This document shows, piece after piece, positions 45,201 through 62,915 of a stretch of 64,000 nt of DNA; the first letter of the stretch is position 1, and every line of letters begins with the position of its first letter. A model generated the notes under the pieces. It saw nothing but the letters and a program-made list of their open reading frames with translations, did no database searches and was not told where the DNA came from. The DNA lies in NCBI GenBank assembly GCA_025617745.1, contig CM046853.1:57249233-57313232 (forward strand), in the 5' to 3' direction. Made by a program: the position numbers and the translations under genes. This DNA comes from Heliocidaris erythrogramma (taxonomy: Eukaryota > Echinodermata > Echinoidea > Camarodonta > Echinometridae).

Positions 45201-45650
45201 TATTATGAGTGTGTGCTTTTCCTTCACAACATTGTTAAATAATTCATTTAACGAACTAATGCTGAGTTTGTTACATGGGTTATAGAAATTGACTATATTC
45301 ACAGAAACGTTGTCATGCAATAAAACTTGTAATGATATGATTTCTAAATCATCGTGTTTGAAAACTCTATTGTAATTTAGTTTAGAATGCACGTATATTG
45401 CACACCCTCCCCGAGTTCCTCCTTGTCTATTTCTATATTCACATATATAATCTGGAATTTGTATAATACATCCATTGTCAAACCACGTTTCTTGAATACA
45501 GATCATTTCAAAGGGTCTTGTTTGCTGATTTAAAAAACTAATTAACTTATCCCCGTGGCATCCAAGACCCTGTGCATTCCACTGGAGAATGCTGAAAGCC
45601 ACGAGTGTAACAAGGCTAGTGGAATAGGCCATGAATGGTCTGTAATTCAT
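42283..45650 (-). CDS. LINE ORF2: endonuclease, reverse transcriptase and RNase H, one frameshift
   Basis: Frame 1 (45650 to about 42805, ~945 meaningful residues) has the APE endonuclease at ~20-235 (ILQWNAQG, CIQETWF, GDFNAHNTLWG, SDHYPLL), a linker with PVPWWNKEC (~315), and RT at ~490-780: SSPGKDGIGYEVY, SYRPISLT, AFRKARSTKDN, FDMEKAYDRLW, LPQGSSLSPVLFN and the catalytic TYADD at 701-705. Near 42800 a run of five C (six needed) shifts the frame. The frame from 42807 carries RNase H: IYTDGSRDPANG, SYRSELAAI, LTDSLSAIQAI, WIPSHCGVQGNE. Domain content is complete for an I-type element. Only small indels separate it from a functional ORF, so the insertion is probably young. Confidence 0.88.
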
Positions 45651-46938
45651 CTACGGTGGGATGTAAGCCCAGTGTATCTTTCAAGATATGTGTAATTTCA
45701 TCAAATGGGTTACAATCTGGCTTTGTGACTATTCTGATTAATCTGATAAAGAAAGAGATAAGTGTGATGTCGGGGACACCTTTCAAGAAATTTCTATTGT
45801 TTTGGTCTGTATTTTCAGACTTATTGCTTGTCGTATCCGTTTTGGTAGAAAATTGCAAGCCGGAGACGATTTCCATTTCGGTTTGATCGGAATCTGCAAT
45901 TGTTAAATTCTCTTTCCGAGTATTTATTTTGTCATTTTCTTTTATTACATTCTTAAGTTCTGAGTTTTTAAAATGTTTTTCCTGCTTATGTTCCTCATTT
46001 TGTTCTGAGTGTATTTTCACTGCCTGTGCAAAAGAAATTCGATTTTGTATTTTAATTTGCTGCACTTCTTGTGCTTCTTTCGATGCCTCGCATCCTTTAT
46101 AAGCGGCCGAATGGTTACCATTGCAATTTACACATTTGAAATGTTGTCTCTCCAGCTCGCAACTTTCAACCGAATGCCCTAGGCCACACCTAGGGCACCT
46201 CTCCTTGGCTTTACATCCTATTGCTAAATGCCCGTATCTTTGGCATTTGTAGCACCTGGGTACTGGTGAAATGTATTCCTTGACTCTTATCTGCTGGAAG
46301 CAAAATTCAACATATTCAGGAACTTGAGGGGTAGAGAAAAACAGTATAATAGTTTTTAGGGGCTTCAAATCACCTTCAATTCTTTTTTTCATTCTCTCAA
46401 CTTTCACTACCCTACTTCGTTCTAGCTCTTGCAGAATATCTTCCTCAGATGTCTCAAGAGAAATCCCAAATATGACCCCTTTCGAGGCGTAGGTTTTTTC
46501 CTCTGCTTTTACTGCAATTTTGCCGATCTCCGGTATCTGGGTTAAGGCTTTATATTGCCTGTCATTTCTGCATTTTACTAAGAGCCCCTTCCCACCTCGA
46601 ACAAACTTGATGTAGTCTGGGGGAGACCTACAAGCCTTTTCTATAGCTTTCTTGATAGTTAGCTGATTTACTGCGCTCAGTTTTTTATTTCTCTCTATGG
46701 GTACTAAGAGCACCTTAAGGTCTGTTTGTTTTTTTTTGGCGTTTTCACCCGTTTTGAGCGGAGTTGACGGCGGGGTGCCGAAGTCGGTATCCGCCGCCAA
46801 CTCCTCCACATCACTTAAACTACCCTCTCTCATCCTTTTTTTGGCTAATTTTAGTTTTCTTATTACTTGAAAACCTCCATCATCTACTGAGGGCTTCAGA
46901 TGAGTTTGATTCTCTGCCACTGGAGTGGCGCCCGCCAT
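45616..46938 (-). CDS. LINE ORF1, gag-like RNA-binding protein
   Basis: 440 residues from ATG 46938 (MAGATPVAENQ). The open frame reaches back to 47184, but that part has no ATG and runs through tRNA-like sequence, so 46938 is preferred. Order: Lys/Glu-rich N-terminus, RRM-like region (KYIKFVRGGKGLLVKCRNDR is close to residues 110-130 of the region), then three zinc knuckles CYKCQRYGHLAIGC, CPRCGLGHSVESC and CVNCNGNHSAAYKGC. A polar Lys/Asn-rich linker and a C-terminal hydrophobic segment (ITLISFFIRLIRIV) follow. The protein would package element RNA. The stop at 45618-45616 overlaps the ORF2 start (ATG 45650 or 45632), so ORF2 translation probably relies on reinitiation or frameshifting. No disabling change was seen. 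Confidence 0.85.
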   Translation of the reverse strand: MAGATPVAENQTHLKPSVDDGGFQVIRKLKLAKKRMREGSLSDVEELAADTDFGTPPSTPLKTGENAKKKQTDLKVLLVPIERNKKLSAVNQLTIKKAIEKACRSPPDYIKFVRGGKGLLVKCRNDRQYKALTQIPEIGKIAVKAEEKTYASKGVIFGISLETSEEDILQELERSRVVKVERMKKRIEGDLKPLKTIILFFSTPQVPEYVEFCFQQIRVKEYISPVPRCYKCQRYGHLAIGCKAKERCPRCGLGHSVESCELERQHFKCVNCNGNHSAAYKGCEASKEAQEVQQIKIQNRISFAQAVKIHSEQNEEHKQEKHFKNSELKNVIKENDKINTRKENLTIADSDQTEMEIVSGLQFSTKTDTTSNKSENTDQNNRNFLKGVPDITLISFFIRLIRIVTKPDCNPFDEITHILKDTLGLHPTVDELQTIHGLFH

Positions 46939-47116
46939 TTGTGGTTTTGGCGGGAAATTTTCCTTTCCTTTCCTTTGAGTTGCAGTACAGTCCACCGTCA
47001 GGCGTATTGTCGTACTGTTGAGGTGCAGTGCACCAGATCTACGTTGCTCTATCCTTTCAATTGTTGAACGCCAAACAAGGTAGCAGCAACTCCCATCTTT
47101 TAACGTCTTTTGGTAT

Positions 47117-47187
47117 GACGCGGCCGAGGTTCGAACCACGACCTCCCGATTGTGAGGCGGACGCTCTACTGACTGAGCCAACACATC
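47117..47187 (-). tRNA. tRNA-Val(CAC)-like sequence at the LINE 5' end
   Basis: A minus-strand cloverleaf of 71 nt: acceptor GATGTGT / CCGCGTC pairs at 6 of 7 positions, the D stem GCTC / GAGC is perfect, and the anticodon loop CTCACAA reads CAC. The anticodon stem has 4 of 5 pairs; the T stem is weak. The A box (TGGCTCAGTCAG) and B box (GGTTCGAACC) are strong. It lies about 180 bp before the LINE ORF1 ATG on the same strand. It could be an internal promoter of the LINE, a SINE head or a tRNA relic next to the insertion. Confidence 0.55.
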
Positions 47188-48389
47188 GGTTTAAACAAAA
47201 GATATATGGTGCAGGTGCAGAGTGCGTGAACGGCCCAAAAATGTCAGCTTACCATTCTGCAATCCGAATATCCCCCAAACTGAAAGCAAATCCAAAATTA
47301 TCCGAAGTATATGCCCAAAATACAAAATACAAAATCCAAAATCCAAAAGTAATCCCCTGTTTATGCTCCGTATGTGTGATAAACGACAACCAGACAGCCA
47401 GACAGCTTTACCATACCACAATGCGTAAGCTATAAAACGGCACCTTGCTACAGAATAGTCTACGAAAACAGACCGAATAACTTGGGAAATTCACGAATTC
47501 ACAGGATTCTGTAAGAACGTGGGAAATGTGTCCAATTTTATAGATCATAAAACTGGGGACGGGGCGTGTAGTCCCCCTCCCCCCCCCCCCCCCCAAAAAA
47601 AAAGGCAGTAAAAAATGGTCATCAGAGTTTTTTTGTTAAACATGAAAAAATGCCTGACAAGCGAGAAAAATAAGGGTTCGTTTCGGCTAGGCTAAATCGA
47701 GATCTAGTGCAGTCTAGTGCAAGCTTTTATATACCCCTTATAATTTTTTTATGCATTTGGTGACTGTTAGTGAAATCGGGCCACCCCAAACCATACGCTA
47801 CTAAAAATTCATGAATATTCATATAAGTGTTTTCCCCAATATTGGGGGAAAAGTACGAAAATGCATATTTTGCAAAACATTTTACTTAATGACGACAAAT
47901 TACATTGTGCATGTTAAATAAACTTAACGAAATGGGCAATATTGCAAAATCTTTATGAAGAAATATCTTACAGCGTTATTTTGCAAGATTTGTTCAGTCA
48001 GTTTTACATAACTGTGTATAAAAATCATGTTAATGTCAACTGACATTCGTAAAATGTATTTTATACACAATAGTTTACAAAACATTTCACTTAATGATGA
48101 CTTATAACATCTGCATGATAATATTCCCTTTAAAAATACTTGTACTTAACACATTTTACATAATAGGAATTTCTTTTGCAAAATGAATTTTACTTAAATA
48201 GTGCTAAGTAAATATTACATAAAATTTCACCTTTTGCATGACACATAATATGCGAAATGTAATTCATTACAAATATTTAGTAAAATACTACATAAAAACA
48301 TTCATTTCAGACAATTTTACATATATTAAGTAAAAATTTTACAAAAGGAAGTTTACATAATGAAATATTAAGTAAATATTTCTCTGTGT
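47188..48389. other. Right inner part of the AT-rich TIR element, with a poly-C tract
   Basis: 47810-48389 holds degenerate repeats of TTTTGCAAAACATTTTACTTAATGA-like words (no unit over 20 bases is exact), resembling the 76-bp units on the left side in composition. A C-run at 47579-47594 followed by A9 resembles the poly-G element ends elsewhere. Confidence 0.45.
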
Positions 48390-48390
48390 G

Positions 48391-49863
48391 TAATACTACT
48401 ACTAATAATAATGATAATAATGATAATTATAATAACAATAATAATAATACAAATAATACTAGTAATAATAATAAATAAATGAATAGATACCATAAACAAC
48501 CAAAGCCGAAGAAAGATGGATCGTAATAAGTTAAAGAAGGAGTCTTATCATCAGGCTGATATGATTATCATAAAAGGAAACAAAAGTAAAACCAAACTAT
48601 AATGCAAAATATCTCAAACAATTTATGCAGCAGGGCAGACTGAAATCATTGAGCATGTTTTATAACCTTGCAAAAGTATTAACATTTCTTAAAACAGATT
48701 AAAATCTTAAATTGTAGAGGTAAATGAATGAAATGCAGCATAGTATGCTGTAAGTAATGACCTTGCTTACACAACTATACAGCATTTTGTTTGCCGCATA
48801 TCTGAAATGATCTATGACGCAGATAGTTTTCAAAAACTTTACAATTCCAACAGAACTTTACAAAAGCCGTGCAGCAGCTACTTCTTAAGAAAACCAAATT
48901 CAAGAAAAGAAAGATAACAAGTGAGCAATAACAAAAATGTTAAAGCCACTGCTATGTAGCACACCGCATCTGAAGAATAAAAATAACTCTTTATACTGGC
49001 ATATTATGTGTAAGTATATAGGTCAGGTGCAATCGCTAATTGAATATAATGATAATGATTAAAAGCAACATACAACCAAATTTGAAGAATAGTGGATCGT
49101 TAAGTTTTCTTTCAGTCGGGCTAAAATAATTATCATACAGGGAATAATCCTAACTATCTATGCCGCATTAATAGATTAAAATCATTGAACATGTTCTTTA
49201 ACTTTGCCAAAATACCATCATTTCTAAACATGGATGAAAATCTTTCATTTTATACAGCTGCTTACAGCATAATAAATTTGTACAGATTCTAATAAGTTGC
49301 TTCATTTTACTGCACAGTCTGCGTTTTTAACAGTTACAACCGCTGACCTGAAGTTTGAAATAACTTTTACAAGCATAACGAATTACAAAACACTAAAAGA
49401 CATTGAGAGTAAAACAATCCTCATCGTAAAAAATAGAAATAAGGAATTACACATGGAGAAGAAAACATTCTGACCTAAATTAATGGCTTTTATCAACCAG
49501 TGCCCCGCCTTATAAGGAGTTGAAGCGATTTATTTGAAACAATCGCAAGTTAAAATCAATCGCAACTGTGTACTTAACATAGGCCTAGGCATAGGCGTAC
49601 GAGAAGGGGGGCTGCTGCAGCCAACCCCCCCCCCCCCCCCCCCTCTCCCCCGGATTTTGAAAGTGCAGATATTCCGGCAACTCACACCTCATATTCAGGG
49701 AGTGAGGTGCCCGAATATCCTCATATTCCCGTCATTATATGCCGAAATACGTTATTTTTATGATTTTCACAACGGAAAGGCACAATTTTTTTGGTCGCTA
49801 GCTTCGCGCGCTCGTAAATTAAAAAAAAGAAAGTTGCTATTTTTTTACAACAAAAAGGCCATA
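48391..49863. other. AT-rich intergenic stretch, nothing recognised
   Basis: AAT-type microsatellite at 48391-48480. A CAG-like end (GGCGTACGAGAAGGGGGG) and a C-run lie at 49590-49650. No gene was recognised. Confidence 0.45.
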
Positions 49864-49938
49864 GGTGCCGTAACAGGGATCGAACCCCCAACCTTCGCGT
49901 TTCCAGTCAAGCGCTGTAAACCGTTCGACTACGACACC
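49864..49938 (-). tRNA. tRNA-Ser-like relic
   Basis: The minus strand has a 7-bp acceptor stem (GGTGTCG / CGGCACC), anticodon-like loop CTGGAAA (GGA, Ser by position) and B box GGGTTCGATCCC, but the anticodon and T stems pair poorly and the 3' part has two extra bases. It is probably a tRNA pseudogene or SINE head. A (CA)n run follows on the plus strand. Confidence 0.4.
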
Positions 49939-50402
49939 TCCACACACGCACACACACACACACGTTTACATGGCTTTACTTCCGAGGACAGCTATTGTTC
50001 CTCTAGTGTTACTCGTCCTCGGACAGTCAACGGAATAAGGCATAAATTCTTTGTTCGACGTTCGAGGACTATTGTCCGCCTTCCGAGGACCATTGTTGTC
50101 ATGATTTTTTTTTTGTTCTCTGTCCGAAAATGTCCTCGGACATAATGCTAAACAAACGCACCCTCACACACACACACACACACTCAAACACTTATTCGAT
50201 TTTTCTAATCTCGTCCCCTTATTTTCGTCACTTTTCTCTTCTCCTCTCCTCTTTTATAAACCTTCCCAGTTTTGTGTCTCCATTTCATTTTTTTATTCAT
50301 TGCGGGGGTGGGGGAGGTGCTTTTCGTCGAAAAGAGATCCGCTTTTTGAAGATGGCAATTAAAACCATAATATCCTATCGTTACCCTAAATTTTCCCTTT
50401 AA

Positions 50403-50657
50403 CAGTGGCGTAGCTAGAGTCTAGCCATTGTGGGAGCACTGGCACCATTGGAGGCACAAGTCTTTTGGAATAATCTTAAAGCTAACCTAAGACGCCGCTG
50501 GTGGAAGAGGGTTGGGGGGGGGGGGGGGTTGCCGGAAGGGGTCCAACCGTCTTCTTTCCTATTCCATTTTCTTTCTTTTTTTCTTATTTTTTCGCCATCC
50601 GATGAGGGAGGGGTGGGGGCGTGCCCTCCCCCCCCCCCCCCCGTTGCTACACCTCTG
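50403..50657. mobile_element. 255-bp CAG-ended element with two poly-G/C tracts
   Basis: The left end CAGTGGCGTAGCTAGAG and right end (minus strand) CAGAGGTGTAGCAACGGGG are similar. Poly-G (50515-50528) and poly-C (50629-50642) lie near the ends. No target duplication was evident, so the limits are tentative. Confidence 0.5.
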
Positions 50658-50683
50658 CTCCTGATGAATTCGCCTTTTTTACC

Positions 50684-51142
50684 AGGAATTATGAACCCTA
50701 TTTCATTTTTCGGAAATACGAACCCTATTTCATTTTCGGAAATACGAACCTTATTTCATTTTCGGAAATACGAACCCTATTTCATTTTCGGAAATACGAA
50801 CCTTATTTTATTTTCGGAAATACGAACCCTTTTTCATTTTCGGAAATACGAACCCTTTTTCATTTTCGGAAATACGAACCTTCGGAATTATGAACCCTTT
50901 TTCATTTTCGGAAATACGAACCTTCGGAAATATGAACCCTATTTCATTTTCGGAATTATGAACCTTCGGATAAACGAACCTTCGGAATAACGAACCTTCG
51001 GAATAATGCAACAAATGTTCGGAATTACGAACCCTTTTTCATTTTCGGAATTATGAACCCCCAGGCATGGGAAATTAGTGTTTCGGAAATACGAACCTTC
51101 GGAAATACGAACCTTCGGAAAAACGAACCTTCGGAAAAACGA
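50684..51142 (-). repeat. Minisatellite, TTCCGAAGGTTCG-type units, inverted relative to the first array
   Basis: These are the same units as at 38611-39026 but on the minus strand: pure TTCCGAAGGTTCG units near 51142 and AATGAAA(A/T)AGGG-spaced units further in. The orders of pure and spaced units mirror the first array. Confidence 0.92.
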
Positions 51143-51334
51143 GATGCCCCCTAAAAGAGGTTGGAGTAAGAAATGATAATCAGATGTAACCAAGATTTAC
51201 AGTGATTGTTACACTGAAAAAGCTTTGTCATGTTTGTCGTGACTTTAAAATGCCATGCAGACATCTTTATGATGTCTAATCACAAAGTAAACAAACTTAT
51301 ATTGTATTTATACAAATTGTGATGCGGCAATATT

Positions 51335-51525
51335 TATATAAGAATGGGGCGGATTGTTTGTTTGGTAAATAAAGCCCATGTGACTTTCCTAATCTACGTC
51401 AAGTTCATGGGCCCTACGTGAACATGAAATGAACCCATTTTATGTCAAGTGACATCTTCTGTCACTTGGTGGTAACTCCTAGACAAAAGCAGTTGTTCTC
51501 TGATCTCCTCCAGAAATTCAAGTAG
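51335..51525 (+). promoter_or_regulatory. Candidate cathepsin L promoter and 5' UTR exon
   Basis: TATATAAG at 51335-51342 could place a start near 51365. A good donor (TAG|GTGAGA) follows at 51525/51526, and an acceptor (GCATGCAG) lies at 52270 just before the cathepsin ATG. An untranslated first exon of about 160 bp is thus possible. This rests on motif positions only. Confidence 0.28.
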
Positions 51526-51589
51526 GTGAGATAATCTTTTGTTTAAAATAATTAAAAATCACTCTTTCTTCTTCTTTTTCTTCCTATTA

Positions 51590-51866
51590 TCATCATTATA
51601 CTATTCCTATTATTATTATTATTATTATCATTATTATTACTAATATAACTATTGACGATTAAAGATATATTCTACCTGACTGCCAGAAGCAGGCAAGTGT
51701 ATATAATAGGCCCCTAATTGTAGGTAGGCTACCAGGGAATCCTATTTAAGGGACTTGGTATTGAGGATTTTTAGTTATAGAAGGGCGCTAGTGCATCGAC
51801 TTGGTTTCGATTCTGGGACCTCCCCGTTACTAGACCACTACTCTGCCACTGAGCAATGACGCCTCA
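51590..51866 (-). mobile_element. Probable tRNA-derived SINE with (AAT)n tail
   Basis: On the minus strand a degenerate tRNA head (GCGTCATTGCTCAGTGGCAG, then TCTAGTAA loop) starts near 51866. A ~120-bp body follows, and an (AAT)n-type tail lies at 51640-51600 (ATT on the plus strand). The head is too diverged to be a tRNA. Confidence 0.45.
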
Positions 51867-52272
51867 TATTAAAATCAGATATGTATGGAAAATACGTTTC
51901 GTGCAGAGATGATGATGTTTGTTGTCTTGTTTTCATTACTTGATTCCTTTAATCCTTCTTCACCAATTGTGTACCGTGATGACTATCTGATTATAGCGAT
52001 AGTTTTTCTGAAAATAGCGTAAGACTTATAGTGTGAATCCCAAACCCATTGAAAAAAAAAATTTACTTGACAGGAAACCCAAATTTAATGACCAATTTTC
52101 AACGTGATGTGTTAATTGCATATTTTATTTCCTGAAGTAAACTTTCATATGTATCATTAAAGATCTTCATCCCAGCATTAAAGATCTTCATCACAGACTT
52201 TACTGATATAGGTGTTTTCAAGGAACATTATAATCTTGATTCCTGCATTTTTGTGTATCTCTGCATGCAGAC

Positions 52273-60831
<8,559 letters not shown>

Positions 60832-61953
60832 CGTAACCTGCATCGTTTTTGTCTACAATCTCATTTTGAAGAGCTGGGAGGTGGTAGCCTACGTGACCTT
60901 ACCCTCTCTCTAAAAAAAAAAAGACTGAATTATGTGATTCTATACCCTCTTCTTTTTTGGTGAGAATTAAATTTTTACTTTTACTTTCGCCCCTCCCCCT
61001 TTTTACGGATAATGTTTGTGTATAATGTATTGCCTCCCCGTCGAGGGAATGGCAATTTTACCGCCTCCCTTCATTGTCCCCTTAAGGATGAACCCCAGGA
61101 GGCTGTATTTGTTTTTTCTTTCTATCGATGATTTTACAACGGTGTGGTATTATTGTGGGTTTTTTCATATTAACTCGTTGACTACTGAATACTCTCCTTC
61201 CCATAGGCTTAATACAGGAACCACTCGGTTCCCATAGGCAATGGGTTAAATGAACATCATAAGTTTCTATTCCACTTCATGCTGTCAGAATTAATTAATG
61301 AAAAAGTAATAATCCAAGTCGTGGAATTGCCGGGTGGGGAGGGGAGTATGTGTATCTGCCCCCAACATATATATTTGATTTTATTAGGGGATGCATTGAA
61401 TGAAGGCTGCTCAGAATTTATATCGCCAATGATATTATGCCAAAGATATCAATCTATAATATTCATATATTACCACATGCCGAGTTTGGCTGTTTGCTAA
61501 TATTTTTTTTTATTATTTAAATGTGAAGTAGGCTGCATATTGATTTAAAACAAAAAAATCACCCCGTCTCTCTCTCTCTCGCTCTCTTTCTCTCGCTCTC
61601 TTTCTTCTCTCTCTCTCTCTGTCTCTTCTTTCGAGGTCGAAAAAAATGTAGCAATTAAGCAATGAGAGGTGATACACATCACTGTATGAATATGAAAAAT
61701 GTTATCCGTGATAAATGATGATGTCCAGTAGAATCGTTTTTTGTGCAAAATTAGTTATCGGAATGATGTCAAATCCTGTTCAAACATAAAATATACGCTC
61801 TATTTCTTTCATCTCTTTTGTATCGAATTATATACATTCTACTTTATGCATGGATAGTCAGCAATAAACTAGAATATTGAAATGAGAAACATGAAGGACT
61901 ACAATGATTTAATGAGTCATGTTTTATGTGAGATTAGTCGCAATTTGCTTGTT

Positions 61954-61997
<44 letters not shown>

Positions 61998-62476
61998 AGA
62001 GGGGTGGGGGAACGAAGAGAGAGAGATAAGAAAGGAAGGAAGAAAAAATACATTCGCTTTTAGTCCTTTGAAAGCAAGGGCACAGGCACTCACATGCTCG
62101 ATTTCCTTTGTTGCACAAAGTCCAGTGATTAATGATTTCAAGGGAGAGTGTACTTTCATTGAATGCTCCACTTAAAAATTATCTCAAAAAAGATAATATT
62201 GATAAACAAATTAATTAACTAATCAATTAAATTTAAGAATACAATAACTAATAATGGAAAGGGGTTTTCACATTTATCCAAGAGCCCTTTTCGGTCTATT
62301 TCTGCACAGGGGGAGGGGCATGATTAGGGGGCACATTGTTCTTTTCATATGTTTACGGATATGTCACAGGATCCGCCACGGTGAAACATATATGAACTTG
62401 TATTTGAAGCTCCTTGGAAACATGAATATTGGCATACATCCTTACTTTTGAAATATATATGGATGGGTCTCTAAAC

Positions 62477-62512
<36 letters not shown>

Positions 62513-62737
62513 ACTTGAAAACAGAAGAAGAAGGAAAAAAAGGACCCCCTCCCAGAAATGCTCAGGTAAATCTAAAAAGGTGAAATCAAGCGAGACATAT
62601 GATGAACTTTGCAGGTTAATTTCCTATAACGTGGAGAGTCAAACTTTGTCTGCAATTGAATCCTACGACCGGGGTAATAATAATTATATGTAAAGCGCTT
62701 AGCAACGCAGTATCAAGTGCTAAACAAATGTGACAAT
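60832..62737. other. Cathepsin L 3' UTR/flank with CT and GA microsatellites
   Basis: AATTAAA at 60965 and AATAAA at 61863 are possible poly(A) signals. CT-type repeats lie at 61568-61622 and GA repeats at 61956-61990 and 62479-62510. TGTAAAGCGCTTAGCAACGC at 62692 is a SINE/LINE tail motif preceding the pyrimidine tract. No further gene was recognised. Confidence 0.5.
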
Positions 62738-62915
62738 TCTTCTCCTTCTCCTCCTCCCTCTCCTTCTCCTCCTTCTCCTTCTCCTCCTCCTTCTCCTTCT
62801 CCTCCTCCTTCTCCTTCTCCTTCTCCTTCTCCTTCTCCTTCTCCTTCTCCTTCTTCCCCTCTCCTCGAGGCTCCTCCTCCTTCTCCTCCTCCTCCTCCTT
62901 CTTCTTCTTCTTCTT
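62738..62915. repeat. (TTCTCC/CTCCTT)n pyrimidine tract
   Basis: About 175 bp of nearly pure pyrimidine on the plus strand, made of TTCTCC and CTCCTCC units. Translations give only homopolymer-like proteins. Mirror-symmetric purine/pyrimidine tracts can form triplex DNA. Confidence 0.95.

Larger units (their letters stand above)
41571..47187 (-). mobile_element. Nearly full-length I-group LINE, about 5.6 kb
   Basis: Minus-strand order: tRNA-Val-like sequence, ORF1 (gag with three knuckles), overlapping ORF2 with APE endonuclease, RT, RNase H and C-terminal CCHC motif, then a 3' UTR and an A-tract of 15 (T-run on the plus strand at about 41571-41585). The RNase H domain after RT and three ORF1 knuckles place it in the I/Jockey superfamily. 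ORF1 is intact; ORF2 has three small frame lesions near its 3' end. It sits inside the AT-rich TIR element. Target duplications were not identified. Confidence 0.9.
40706..48390. mobile_element. AT-rich TIR element split by a LINE
   Basis: The left tip CACACAGAGAAATTTTTAC (40706) and the right tip (minus strand) CACACAGAGAAATATTTAC (48390) match, with TA on each outer side and AAT-type microsatellite beyond. Both inner flanks are AT-rich with repeated TTAC-AAAATTATGTAAA-like words. Without the ~5.6 kb LINE inside, the element would be about 2.1 kb. TA flanks suggest a TA-targeting family. No transposase was recognised. Confidence 0.6.

Noticed and set aside
46939..47184. N-terminal extension of the LINE ORF1 (LAQSVERPP...)
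   Set aside because: The stretch has no ATG and translates tRNA-like sequence; LAQSVER-type peptides are a known artefact of tRNA and SINE heads.
49534..50145. Plus-strand 203-codon ORF
   Set aside because: It crosses a C-run, a tRNA-like relic and (CA)n, with no motif or ATG context; composition suggests chance.
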